The notes beneath the pieces are model-generated. The model saw only the letters and a list, made by a program, of their open reading frames with translations. It was not told where the DNA came from and did not search any database. 55,955 nucleotides of DNA from Chthoniobacterales bacterium (GTDB lineage: Bacteria; Verrucomicrobiota; Verrucomicrobiia; Chthoniobacterales; JAATET01), in assembly GCA_036569045.1 (NCBI GenBank), contig DATCRI010000019.1:1-55955 (forward strand), read 5' to 3'. How positions within the stretch are numbered: the stretch's first letter is position 1; each line of letters begins with the position of its first letter. A program made the translations under genes and the position numbers. This document shows positions 28,191 to 37,564 of the stretch, one piece after another.

Positions 28191-28451
28191 TCAGGCCGCG
28201 GCGGCTTCGGCCTTCTTGCGGGCCTTGTTGATGATGCTGCCGACGGTCTGCGAAGGGCGGGCGCCGACGCCGACCCAGTAGTTCGCGCGGTCGAGCTCGA
28301 GGGCGAAGTTCTCGCCTTCCTTCTTCGGATCGTAGGAGCCGATGATTTCGATGAAACGTCCGTCGCGCGGCTTGCGCTGGTCGGCCACCACGATCTTGTA
28401 GAAGGGGTGGTTCTTGGCGCCTTCGCGCTTGAGTCGGATTGCAACTGCCAT
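28191..28451 (-). CDS. rpsP: 30S ribosomal protein S16
   Basis: An 86-aa protein with the S16 pattern MAVAIRLKREGAKNHPFYKIVVADQ (part), RDGRFIEIIGSYDPK and GARPSQTV. S16 is a primary-binding assembly protein of the small subunit. It sits between ffh (57 bp upstream) and khpA. Confidence 0.97.
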   Translation of the reverse strand: MAVAIRLKREGAKNHPFYKIVVADQRKPRDGRFIEIIGSYDPKKEGENFALELDRANYWVGVGARPSQTVGSIINKARKKAEAAAA

Positions 28452-28507
28452 GGTCGTATCTGGTTAAGAGTTTTCTCGGTCTTGGAAATTTTCGGCCGCG
28501 GGCGGCG

Positions 28508-29839
<1,332 letters not shown>

Positions 29840-29851
29840 GAATCGACAACG

Positions 29852-31483
29852 CTAGAGGCTAAATGCCAAAGAGCAAGCCCCGGGGGACGAGAGGTTACTT
29901 GCCGAGGGTGAGGGAGAGGTGCGTTGCCAAGGCGTTCGGGAAACTTTTACCGTGTCGTCGAGTTCTCGCATGGTTCGATAGGCCTTTCGCGCGGTTTCGA
30001 AGTTTCCGCTGCGTTCGGCAATCAGAGCATAGGCGAGGATGTTGTCGCGGCGCGTGTGCGTGTCGAAGCCGTTGATGAGAGATTCCCTCGGAGGGAGCGC
30101 GGTGCCTTGAAATGCGGCGGCTGCGACCTTGTATTGCGGGTGAGTCTCCGCGAAGGCCTGCACCTGCTTCGCCAGAGCGTCAGCCCCGGTGAAATTCCTC
30201 TCCCGAATCGCGGCGAGCCACTGCATCTCCATGCCGAATGGGCGATTTCCAATGAGTTGCTGGTAGCGCGCGCCGTAAGCATCCACGGCGTCCCAGTCGG
30301 AGAGGGTTGCGTAGATGAAAGCGTATTCCCAGGCCTCCTGCGCGTTCGCGGTGGCGGCCCGCTCGATTGGCCAATCCTTGAAATAGATGCTGCGCGCCTT
30401 GGCTTGCTGCCCGTGGCGCGTGAGCAGCCCGATCATGTGAGCGATTCGGTAATTGGTAAGCCTGCGCAGGTTCGGCTCGCCGTATTTAAGCGCGGGGGCG
30501 ATCTTTGCGCGGCTTTCGAGTGCGACGGCAAGGAATGCGCGGCTTTCTAGGTCATCGATCCCCTGAAGGGTTCCGAAAATCTGGTTCAGGTCGTCGTCGG
30601 TGGCCTCTTCGGGAAGCTTTTGCTCCACGAGGAGGGTGCTCTTGAGGTATTGGGAGTCGGGGTGGCGGTCGAAGACCGGTCCGAGCCGTTCGACGAGTTC
30701 GAATTTCTTCGGAGTGCTCGTGATGAAATTTGTCTGATACACGATCTGCCGGTCGGTGAGGGCCGCATCTGCGGGCATGTTTTTGTCGACGAACTTTCGG
30801 CCGGCGGACAGGTTGTGGACGTAGGCCTCCGCCATTCCTGCCTTCAGGAGCGCATCGATCGCCTTGGGATCTTTTTGAAAGATCGCGAAGTAAGTTTCGC
30901 GGGCGGCGGCATAATCCTGCTGGAGGTAGAGAAAATCGGCTTCTGCGAGGGATTTGTCGTCGGGAAGGGGCTCCAGCGCCTCGCTCTTAAGTTTGAGCGG
31001 ACCAGCGATTACGCGGGAGATATCCTCTTGTAGCTTGTCTGGAGCTTCGGTGGCGCCAGCGGCCCGAATGACTCCGCGCGGATCGATCAGATACCAGCGG
31101 GGAAAGGATGACGCGTTGAAAGGGCGCGGCACGGATTGCGGGATCAGGCCTCGCAGACCGGCAAAGCGCACCTGGCTGTAAAGATCGATATCGGAGAGTG
31201 TGGGATCGCTGTTGAGCTCGAGGAAAACAAAAGGCTGCCCTTCGAGTCTGCGTTGGATTCCGGAGAAAACGGCGGCGGTGCATTCGGAGGGCCGGCACCA
31301 CGACGCGCCGAACTGGAGAAGCAGCCATTTTGACCGGAAATCGCGAATCCGTTTCGATCCTTCCGTGGTCTGGAAAGAGAAATCCGTCGCGTTTCGCCCG
31401 ACGACGATCGGATCAGAGGTTGCAGCTTCCGCGATAGGTAGCAGGGCGAGAATGAACAGGACAAAAATCCGGGGGCGCAGCAT
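29852..31483 (-). CDS. Exported thioredoxin-fold/TPR protein
   Basis: A 543-aa protein with signal peptide (IFVLFILALLPIAEAATSD). Residues about 30-165 have a thioredoxin/TlpA-like fold (RNATDFSFQTTEGSKRIRDF, LLLQFGASWCRPSECTAAV, SFPRWYLIDPRGVIRAAG). The usual CxxC is replaced by WCRPSEC, so the redox pair is altered. The rest consists of TPR-like helices (YAAARETYFAIFQKDPKAIDALLKAG in part). The last about 25 residues (VSRTPWQRTSPSPSASN...) are low-complexity, while a neighbouring frame would end with NALATHLSLTLGK; a 1-base frameshift near 29,935 is possible. Function unknown. Confidence 0.75.
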   Translation of the reverse strand: MLRPRIFVLFILALLPIAEAATSDPIVVGRNATDFSFQTTEGSKRIRDFRSKWLLLQFGASWCRPSECTAAVFSGIQRRLEGQPFVFLELNSDPTLSDIDLYSQVRFAGLRGLIPQSVPRPFNASSFPRWYLIDPRGVIRAAGATEAPDKLQEDISRVIAGPLKLKSEALEPLPDDKSLAEADFLYLQQDYAAARETYFAIFQKDPKAIDALLKAGMAEAYVHNLSAGRKFVDKNMPADAALTDRQIVYQTNFITSTPKKFELVERLGPVFDRHPDSQYLKSTLLVEQKLPEEATDDDLNQIFGTLQGIDDLESRAFLAVALESRAKIAPALKYGEPNLRRLTNYRIAHMIGLLTRHGQQAKARSIYFKDWPIERAATANAQEAWEYAFIYATLSDWDAVDAYGARYQQLIGNRPFGMEMQWLAAIRERNFTGADALAKQVQAFAETHPQYKVAAAAFQGTALPPRESLINGFDTHTRRDNILAYALIAERSGNFETARKAYRTMRELDDTVKVSRTPWQRTSPSPSASNLSSPGACSLAFSL

Positions 31484-31530
31484 GGCGCTTTTCTAGCCCG
31501 GATTTCCAAATATCCAAGTAGGATGAAAGT

Positions 31531-31731
31531 CTATCCTCCGGCGACGACGCGGAGGAGCTCGATGCGGTCGCCCTCGGCCAGCAAGGTGGCGGGCCATTCG
31601 GAGCGGTGGAGCGCGGTGCCGTTGTGCTCGATGAGGAGCGTCGGCGCAGGCAGCTCCAGCTCGGCGACCATCTCGGCGACGGTGCCGCTCCGGGCCAGTT
31701 CGCGGGGTTCGCCGTTGACGTGGACAACCAT
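31531..31731 (-). CDS. thiS: Sulfur carrier protein ThiS
   Basis: A 66-aa ubiquitin-like protein beginning MVVHVNGEPRELARSGTVAEMV and ending VVAGG, the C-terminal Gly-Gly that is thiocarboxylated in thiamine (thiazole) synthesis. Its start codon overlaps the stop of the upstream 162-aa gene (TGATG), so the two are translationally coupled. thiG, thiF and other thiamine genes are not nearby. A MoaD-like sulfur carrier is the alternative, but the short length fits ThiS. Confidence 0.85.
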   Translation of the reverse strand: MVVHVNGEPRELARSGTVAEMVAELELPAPTLLIEHNGTALHRSEWPATLLAEGDRIELLRVVAGG

Positions 31732-32219
31732 CAGTAGCCCTGCGAGCGGGCGAGGCGCTGGAGTTCCACCTGAAAGGCGAGCACGTCGCGCTCCGCGGGC
31801 CGGTAGCCGATCGTGTCCGGGTTCAGGCCGAGGCGGCCGGTCTGGTCGAGATACCATTCGGCGTTCTCGCCGTCGGAGAACGTCACCTTGCCGCTGATCA
31901 TTGTGCCGGGCTTCATGATCTGGTCGATCGTCACGCTGACCTTGCCTCCGGGAAGCGGCGGCGGGGCGAGGTCGTCGTCCGGGAATGGAGGCTCCTCCGG
32001 GGAAGGGGGCGCGGCTTCCGCGGCGACGGGTTCGGCGGGCTTCGGCTCGGGCTCCGGATCCCTGATCTGGATTTTCAGGTCGTCCACGAGCAGTCGGGTG
32101 TCGAGATAGGTGAGCGAAACCTGAAATTCCTCACGCAGGCGTTTTTGCACGTCGGAGAGCGTCGCGCCGGCCTCCAGCCAGGCGGCGACGGCAGATTTTT
32201 GGTCGTCGGAAAGATTCAT
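31731..32219 (-). CDS. Uncharacterised protein coupled to thiS, 162 aa
   Basis: Starts MNLSDDQKSAVAAWLEAGATLSDVQ, a helical segment; a central Pro/Glu/Ala-rich linker (PEPEPKPAEPVAAEAAPPSPEEPP) follows; then a beta-rich domain VSVTIDQIMKPGTMISGKVTFSDGENAEWYLDQTGRLGL. No signal peptide is seen, so it is likely cytosolic. The domain order (helical head, flexible linker, small beta domain) recurs in Verrucomicrobia-type hypothetical proteins, but I cannot name a family. Overlap with thiS suggests a link to sulfur transfer only by position. Confidence 0.7.
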   Translation of the reverse strand: MNLSDDQKSAVAAWLEAGATLSDVQKRLREEFQVSLTYLDTRLLVDDLKIQIRDPEPEPKPAEPVAAEAAPPSPEEPPFPDDDLAPPPLPGGKVSVTIDQIMKPGTMISGKVTFSDGENAEWYLDQTGRLGLNPDTIGYRPAERDVLAFQVELQRLARSQGY

Positions 32220-32338
32220 GGTCGCGGGTGGTGAGGGTTCGAGCGTCGCATCATGCCCGGCTCCCGCGAGTCGCACAACTCCCGGTTCGTTCCGGGCGGT
32301 AGAGGAAATTCGGATTGCAGTTCGCCGGGTGCCGCGTC

Positions 32339-33010
32339 ATGGATTCCCCTCGTATGTTCGTCCGTGGATTCCTGTGCGGCCTGCTGGTGCTCGGTCCCTG
32401 CCTGGCGCGCGCCGATCTGCTCGGGGACCTTTCGGCGTCGGACCGGGCGAAGGTGAAGGCCGGCGAGCAGGTGATGACGAGCGAGACGCTGGATGGCTAT
32501 CCATGGCCGCGCGTGCGGGTTTACCAAAAGGTGAACGCGACGCCGCGCGAGGTGGTCGCCGTCTTTTTCGACTACAACAACGCCTGCCACTACATCCCGA
32601 ACTGCCTGACGTCGCGCATTTCGAAGGAGCTTTCGCCGCGCAGCTTCGAGGTCGATTACGTGATCGATGTGCCGATCCTGCCGGATGAGGCCTACACGGT
32701 GCGCAACGAGCTGAAGGAAGATGGCGATGACAAACTGTGCGTCGATTGGACCGTGCTGCGGGCGACGAGCATCGTCGAGAGCCGCGGAAACCTTGCCGTC
32801 GAGCCTTTTGGCGATGGATCGGTGATTCGCTACACGAATCTCGTGAAGCCTTCGTCGAAGGCCGCGTTTTTGCTCAAGGGGATGGCGATGAGCCAGATGA
32901 AGGATACCGTGCAGGCGATCGTCTCGCAGGTGCAGAAGCAGAAGGGAAATCCCTCCGCGCTCCGGGCGGATGTATCCCGCCTCGATTCCGCGCTGCGTGG
33001 AGCGAATTGA
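32339..33010 (+). CDS. Exported START/SRPBCC-fold protein
   Basis: A 223-aa protein with signal peptide (MFVRGFLCGLLVLGPCLARAD). The mature part looks like a START or polyketide-cyclase helix-grip fold: VRVYQKVNATPREVVAVFFDYNNACHYIP (part), SFEVDYVIDVPILPDEAYTV and the C-terminal long helix AAFLLKGMAMSQMKDTVQAIVSQVQ. Such domains bind lipids or hydrophobic ligands. Exported members may act in the periplasm. Starts at 32339 or 32354 are both possible; the second gives a tidier signal peptide. Confidence 0.72.
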   Translation: MDSPRMFVRGFLCGLLVLGPCLARADLLGDLSASDRAKVKAGEQVMTSETLDGYPWPRVRVYQKVNATPREVVAVFFDYNNACHYIPNCLTSRISKELSPRSFEVDYVIDVPILPDEAYTVRNELKEDGDDKLCVDWTVLRATSIVESRGNLAVEPFGDGSVIRYTNLVKPSSKAAFLLKGMAMSQMKDTVQAIVSQVQKQKGNPSALRADVSRLDSALRGAN

Positions 33011-33028
33011 GCGAAGCCGCAGCGAAAC

Positions 33029-33283
33029 TCACTCCGCCCGGGCGGCTGCGTGGTAGCCGCGCTGGATGAGCGTGTCGTGGATGTCGGCTGGCGCGGCAAG
33101 GTGAGGATCGTAGGTCACGATCACGCGCGCTTCGTCGAGGTGAGCTTCCACGCCGATCACCCCACGGGCGTCTCTCAAGAGGGCCTCGATACGATGGGCG
33201 TGCTGGGTGGGGCGCTGGCCCTCGACGGCGATGGCAAATGTCCGGGTCTCGACGGCGGCGGGGCGGGATCTGGCGGCATTCAT
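33029..33283 (-). CDS. Heavy-metal-associated (HMA)-like domain without the metal-binding cysteines
   Basis: An 84-aa protein whose fold pattern matches HMA domains (FAIAVEG, ALLRDARGVIGVEAHLDEARVIVTYDPHLAAPADI in part, IQRGYHA). In metal carriers the loop reads GMTCxxC; here it reads GQRPTQHAHR with no cysteine, so copper or zinc binding by the usual site is not possible. It converges on the START-like gene. A degenerate carrier or a domain with a new ligand are alternatives. Confidence 0.65.
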   Translation of the reverse strand: MNAARSRPAAVETRTFAIAVEGQRPTQHAHRIEALLRDARGVIGVEAHLDEARVIVTYDPHLAAPADIHDTLIQRGYHAAARAE

Positions 33284-33691
33284 GGGTGAGGATTTACCTA
33301 CGAAGACATCGCGCGCCGACCCGGCCATGCGCGGGAAATTTCTTCAGGCCGCGGAGGGCTGGGGCGGGGAGAGAATCTCGGCCCGCGTGCGAGGCGGGGA
33401 CTCGGGATGCCGTTCGCGCAGCCATTGGAGCAGGCGTGCTCGCGAGACAGCGCGCTTCGACAACGCATTCACGGCAATCCGTGACCTGCAGGCCGCACAC
33501 CGCCCCATCCCAGAGCGGATGCGGGAGGATTCCCAGGATGACGGTGACTCGGAGGGATCGTCTGGGAAGATTGGGCAGCCTCATTTTGGGCAGATTTCTG
33601 TCACGATTCGCGGCGCATTGCGTGGGTGCGTGCGGGCAAGTCAACGAGGATATCCGGTGGACGGTCCCCCGATTCCCCGCGAACTTCCGAC
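33284..33691. other. Intergenic region without a supported gene
   Basis: About 400 bp of GC-rich sequence between the divergent HMA-like and CHAD genes. Several long frames are open on both strands but none has family-like sequence or a convincing start. I see no tRNA, terminator or strong repeat. It presumably holds the promoters of the two genes. Confidence 0.5.
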
Positions 33692-34525
33692 ATGGCCTTT
33701 CACCTGAAAAGCGGGGAGGACGTCGGGCAGGGATTCGAGCGGATTCTTCGAGAGCAGTTTGCCCGGATGGAGCGGGATGCCGGGGCTGCGGATGCGGTGC
33801 ACGCCGTGCGCAAGCGCTGCAAACGGGTGCGGGCGACGTTGCGTCTGCTAAGGGAGCAGAATCCCGAATTCTGCAGGGCCGAAAGTCGGGTCGCTCGCGA
33901 TCTGGGCCGCAGTCTGGCGAGGCTTCGGGATGCGGAGGTTCTCCAAAAGACGTTCGAGAAACTTGCGACGGATTGGCGAGGCGAGGAATCGCTGGCGCGG
34001 TTGCGAGGCGAGTTACCGACGGCTGGCGCGGACGACGTGGATGCCGCGCTTCGTCGGGTGAAAGCGATCTCCCGCGCCGCGCGGGGGCGGCTGGCGGCGG
34101 CGCATCCGGGCCGGGGCGTGACATTTGGCGCGGTCGAGTCTGCGCTGCAAGGTTCCTATCGCCGGGGCCGGGCGGCCATGGAGCGTTGCCGCGTCGCAGG
34201 CCCGGAGGAGGCTTTTCACGAGTGGCGGAAGCGGGTGAAGGACCTTGGTTATCATGCCCAGATCGTTCGAAGAATCTGGCCTCCGGTGCTGAGAGGCTGG
34301 CAGGCGGAGCTCGAGGGACTGGGAGAAATCCTTGGCGATGATCACGACCTCGCCGGCCTGCAAGACGTGACTGCGGACCGGGGCTATGACTCGAGGGAAT
34401 GGCGGGAGCGTCTCGACGAACGCATGCGCGAACTTCGCACCGAGGCGCTCAAGCGTGGCCGGTGCCTTTTCGGCGAAAAGCCGGGATCGTTCCGGCGGCG
34501 CCTTCGTCGTTACCGGGAGCGGTAG
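33692..34525 (+). CDS. CHAD-domain protein
   Basis: A 277-aa helical protein rich in conserved His and Arg. AVHAVRKRCKRVRATLRLLRE and FHEWRKRVKDLGYHAQIVRRIWP are the two repeat-related signature helices of CHAD domains, and LGEILGDDHDLAGLQDV is the third conserved block. CHAD proteins bind inorganic polyphosphate through basic surfaces and often localise to polyphosphate granules. No CYTH domain is fused here. I start at ATG 33692 (MAFHLKSGEDV), which is the usual N-terminus of the domain. Confidence 0.9.
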   Translation: MAFHLKSGEDVGQGFERILREQFARMERDAGAADAVHAVRKRCKRVRATLRLLREQNPEFCRAESRVARDLGRSLARLRDAEVLQKTFEKLATDWRGEESLARLRGELPTAGADDVDAALRRVKAISRAARGRLAAAHPGRGVTFGAVESALQGSYRRGRAAMERCRVAGPEEAFHEWRKRVKDLGYHAQIVRRIWPPVLRGWQAELEGLGEILGDDHDLAGLQDVTADRGYDSREWRERLDERMRELRTEALKRGRCLFGEKPGSFRRRLRRYRER

Positions 34526-34553
34526 GAAACCGCGCCCGGCAACGCGGCGCTGA

Positions 34554-35036
34554 TCATCCGCAAGCCTTCTCGGCGGCTTTGGCGAGGTCTTCGGGCGGCA
34601 CGTCGCGGATGTGCGTGGCCAGCGACCAGCTGTGGCCGTAGGGATCCTCGACCTGGCCGTAGCGATCGCCCCAGAACATGTCGGCGAGCGGCATTTTCAC
34701 GGTCGCTCCGGCGGCCACGGCGCGTTCGAAGGCGGTGTCGACGTCCTCGACCTGGAGGTGAATCGTGACGGAACTGCCGCCGCGGGCCTTCGGGCCGAGC
34801 GCGCCGTATTCGGGCATTTCGTCGAAGAGGAAGATCATCGAGTCGCCGATGCGGATGGCGCCGTGCATGAGTTTCCCATTCGGCATGGGGACCTGGCAGA
34901 TTTCCTCGGCGCCAAACGCCCTCTCGTAGAATGCGATGGCCTCCGCGGCGCCGGCGCAGCAGAGGTGCGGGGTGACGGTGTGCATGCCGTCGGGCACGGC
35001 CTTCACTTCAGGGGTGGGGATGGTTTGAGCGTTCAT
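34554..35036 (-). CDS. VOC-superfamily protein, PhnB/glyoxalase-like
   Basis: A 160-aa protein with two beta-alpha-beta-beta-beta modules: TVTPHLCCAGAAEAIAFYERAFGAEE, HGAIRIGDSMIFLFDEMPEYG, VTIHLQVEDVDTAFERAVAAGATV (part) and the closing FWGDRYGQVEDPYGHSWSLATH. The pattern matches PhnB-type VOC proteins, many of which are metal-dependent and act in resistance or detoxification. Substrate unknown. It stands alone between the CHAD gene (convergent) and the Gly/Tyr-rich lipoprotein. Confidence 0.88.
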   Translation of the reverse strand: MNAQTIPTPEVKAVPDGMHTVTPHLCCAGAAEAIAFYERAFGAEEICQVPMPNGKLMHGAIRIGDSMIFLFDEMPEYGALGPKARGGSSVTIHLQVEDVDTAFERAVAAGATVKMPLADMFWGDRYGQVEDPYGHSWSLATHIRDVPPEDLAKAAEKACG

Positions 35037-35133
35037 GATGATTTTGATGTGGTGAGGTGTTCAAGGGATCGACGAACAGGATCCTCTCGCTCGGACAAAA
35101 ATTTGCGTGGTTTCCCCAAACCCCCGCCGCAAT

Positions 35134-35637
35134 CTAGCGGCGGTGCCAGGATCCGGATCGGCCGCGGGATCCGCTCCACGAGCCGGATCCTCCGCCCCAG
35201 TTCGCGGACCCGCCGCGGAAGCCCTCGGCGCTGCCCGAGCCATTATCCCAGTTCACCGTGCTGCCGCGCCGGCCGGTTGCGCTGCCGGAGCCATTGTGCC
35301 AGCTGGCGGAGCCGCCGTGGCTCGTGTTGTAATAGCCGCCATTCGACCAGGGTGTGCGGTAGGCCGCGCCGTGGCCTCCGTAGGAATTCCGGTAAACGCC
35401 GCCGCGATACGCGTTGCGGTAGTAGGTGCTGCTGTAATAGGCCGAACTCGTGCGGTAGTAGGTGCCGCCGTAGTAGCCGGGGCCGCCCCAGGCGACGACG
35501 GCCACGGGCGCGGGTGCGTAGCCTCCATAGACGACCGGGGCGGGGCCCGGAACGCCGGGTTCGACGTAGGCGGTGCAGCCAACCTGGAGAAGGGCGAGAG
35601 TGGTGCCGAGGAGAGCGAGGGCAAAAGGCGATTTCAT
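35134..35637 (-). CDS. Gly/Ser/Tyr-rich lipoprotein
   Basis: A 167-aa protein with lipobox LQVGC after ALALLGTTLALLQVGC. The mature region is low-complexity: a Tyr/Gly/Ala stretch (YRTSSAYYSSTYYRNAYRGG) and a C-terminal Gly/Ser/Trp/Asn repeat (GSASWHNGSGSATG, STVNWDNGSGSAEG, SANWGGGSGSWSG) with an approximate 15-residue period. It is likely an outer-membrane or surface lipoprotein. No function can be assigned. It follows the DUF2092 gene by 21 bp and may be in the same transcript. Confidence 0.75.
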   Translation of the reverse strand: MKSPFALALLGTTLALLQVGCTAYVEPGVPGPAPVVYGGYAPAPVAVVAWGGPGYYGGTYYRTSSAYYSSTYYRNAYRGGVYRNSYGGHGAAYRTPWSNGGYYNTSHGGSASWHNGSGSATGRRGSTVNWDNGSGSAEGFRGGSANWGGGSGSWSGSRGRSGSWHRR

Positions 35638-35658
35638 GGAAAGGAAGCGGGTGAGGGG

Positions 35659-36417
35659 CTAACGATCGGCGGCTTTCAGCACGGAAGTGAAGGGGATTTC
35701 TTTCGCGTCGGCGGGCTTCTTGAACACAAAGGCACTGTCGCCGAGGAACCACGGATGCAGGTTCCATCGCGAGAATTCCACGACGGTGCGAGGGAAGCCT
35801 TCCCGATCGGTAAAGGTCACCGCAAGGCGGAGCGGCAGCGCGCGGGAGCTGGCTTCGAGCCAGATCTCCCAGTTCACGCCTGGCGAGCGAAACGCGAGGT
35901 GCTCGGCGGGCGAGCCGTTCACCGTGGAAGGGCCGACGACGACGGCGCTGATGAGGTCGCGGGTGAGCACGGCGTAGGGATTGCTGAAAAGAAGCGGGGC
36001 GGAAGCGAAGCGGATGCCGGTCTCGGCCTGCAGGCCGGCGAGCATTTCGTCGATCGTCGCCGGGGCTTTCGACGAGGAATACAAATCCGGGCCCGGGGCG
36101 AAGGCGGAAACCGTATCGCCGTCGTAGTAGAAATCGAAGTGCGGGGCGTCGCCGCCGAGGTGGGCGCTGAGTTTGTTCGGGCGCCGGAGGGCGATCTCGC
36201 CGGTGGAGAAGAGCGTGATGAACTGGCCGCTCTCCGTGGGAATCTCGAGGATGTTCTTCGAGCGGTAGGTGAAGGCCGGCGCTTTCGCGAGCGTGGCGCT
36301 CATGCGCTCGAGGGGTGCGAGGGCGTTCGGATCGACGGCGGATTTGTCCGCGGCGCGGAGGCCGGAGACGAGCACGGTGGAGAGGGAAAACGCGAGAAGG
36401 ACGAGCGGTCGTTTCAT
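35659..36417 (-). CDS. Exported DUF2092-family protein
   Basis: A 252-aa protein with a signal peptide (MKRPLVLLAFSLSTVLVSGLRA). The body matches the DUF2092/LolA-like pattern: LERMSATLAKAPAFTYRSKN, GEIALRRPNKLSAHLGGD, YYDGDTVSAFAPG and INWEIWLEASSRALPLRLAVTF-like segments. LolA/LolB-fold proteins bind lipids or lipoproteins in the periplasm, so a chaperone-like role is plausible but unproven. The lipoprotein gene immediately downstream would be a natural partner. Confidence 0.78.
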   Translation of the reverse strand: MKRPLVLLAFSLSTVLVSGLRAADKSAVDPNALAPLERMSATLAKAPAFTYRSKNILEIPTESGQFITLFSTGEIALRRPNKLSAHLGGDAPHFDFYYDGDTVSAFAPGPDLYSSSKAPATIDEMLAGLQAETGIRFASAPLLFSNPYAVLTRDLISAVVVGPSTVNGSPAEHLAFRSPGVNWEIWLEASSRALPLRLAVTFTDREGFPRTVVEFSRWNLHPWFLGDSAFVFKKPADAKEIPFTSVLKAADR

Positions 36418-36514
36418 GGGATGGATGGCGGCGAGGATGCCAGAGGAGGGAGGGGAATCGGGCGGTGGGTGCCTGTTGAAAATTCTAGCGAAAAAATCGG
36501 GAACGGAAAGAGAA

Positions 36515-37564
36515 TCATCCGAAGCAGCGCTGCAAATGGGGATCGGTGGAGAGGGCGCGCTCGATCTCGGGCAGGCAGTCGCGGGTAGAAAGGATCGTGA
36601 CGAAGTCGTCCTTGATCGTGGGAGCTTCTCGCGCGGCGGCCAGCCATTCCGCGCGCGAGAAGGGATCCGCGGCCACGGCGTCCCAGAACCCGCTGGCGGT
36701 GAGGAGTTGGGCGATGGCTTCGGTGTGCTGGCCCTGGAGCAGGCTGATGAGATACGTGGCGACGCCGACCTGCAGGCCATGCAGGCGCGGGCGGGCGGAG
36801 AGGTGATCGAGCGCGTGGGAGACGAGGTGCTCGCTGCCGCTGGCCGGCCGGGACGAGCCGCAGATCGACATGGCGATGCCATTCAGGAGCAGGGCGCTGC
36901 CGAGGAGCTTCACGCCCTCGAGGTCGCGCACCGGGCGGGCCATGAATTGATGGACGCTGGCGTCGGAGAGCAGCGCGGCGAAGTCGTCGACCGGGGTGCC
37001 GGCGGTGTGGAACGCGATTTTCCAGTCGATGACGGCCGTGAATTTCGAGACGAGGTCGCCGACGCCGGAGTGCCAGAGGATCTCCGGCGCGCCGAGGCAG
37101 ACGGCGGTGTCGAGGACGACGCCCATCGGCACGGCTGCGGGCAGCGAGCGGCGTCGCCCGCCCATGGTGAGGCTGGATTGAGGGCTGCAAAAGCCGTCGT
37201 TCGAGAGCGACGTGGGCACCGCGACGTAGGGGAGACGCGCGAGAAAGGCGACGTATTTTGCCATGTCGAGCGCCTTGCCGCCGCCGAAGCCGATGATGGC
37301 GTCGACGTGGGCCGGCATTTCCCGGAACGACGCGCTCGCGCGTTCGAAGCTGGCGTCGGTGACGGTCGAGGTCTCCACGATCTCGATGCCGCTGGCGGTG
37401 AGCGCTGCCTCGAGTCGGGCGGGAAGCTCGGGAAGCAGGCCGTCGCTCGAAAACACCCGCACGCGGCGAAAGGCATGGCGGTCCGCGTAAATGCCGATGC
37501 GGTCGAGTGCGCCGGGTTTCACGCGCACGAGGCTCGGAATGGCGGTCTGCTTCGGGATCAGCAT
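36515..37564 (-). CDS. sn-Glycerol-1-phosphate dehydrogenase-like protein (AraM/EgsA type)
   Basis: A 349-aa member of the iron-containing/dehydroquinate-synthase-like dehydrogenases, close to glycerol-1-phosphate dehydrogenase: IIGFGGGKALDMAKYVA (NAD loop), VPTSLSNDGFCSPQSSL (metal Asp region), LVSKFTAVIDWKIA, and SGSEHLVSHALDHL plus PRLHGLQVGVATY (metal histidines). Such enzymes reduce dihydroxyacetone phosphate to sn-glycerol 1-phosphate, the archaeal lipid stereoisomer; the bacterial AraM makes it for prenylglycerol lipids. The gene overlaps the preceding HAD phosphatase gene by 7 bp. The physiological product here is unknown. Confidence 0.87.
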   Translation of the reverse strand: MLIPKQTAIPSLVRVKPGALDRIGIYADRHAFRRVRVFSSDGLLPELPARLEAALTASGIEIVETSTVTDASFERASASFREMPAHVDAIIGFGGGKALDMAKYVAFLARLPYVAVPTSLSNDGFCSPQSSLTMGGRRRSLPAAVPMGVVLDTAVCLGAPEILWHSGVGDLVSKFTAVIDWKIAFHTAGTPVDDFAALLSDASVHQFMARPVRDLEGVKLLGSALLLNGIAMSICGSSRPASGSEHLVSHALDHLSARPRLHGLQVGVATYLISLLQGQHTEAIAQLLTASGFWDAVAADPFSRAEWLAAAREAPTIKDDFVTILSTRDCLPEIERALSTDPHLQRCFG

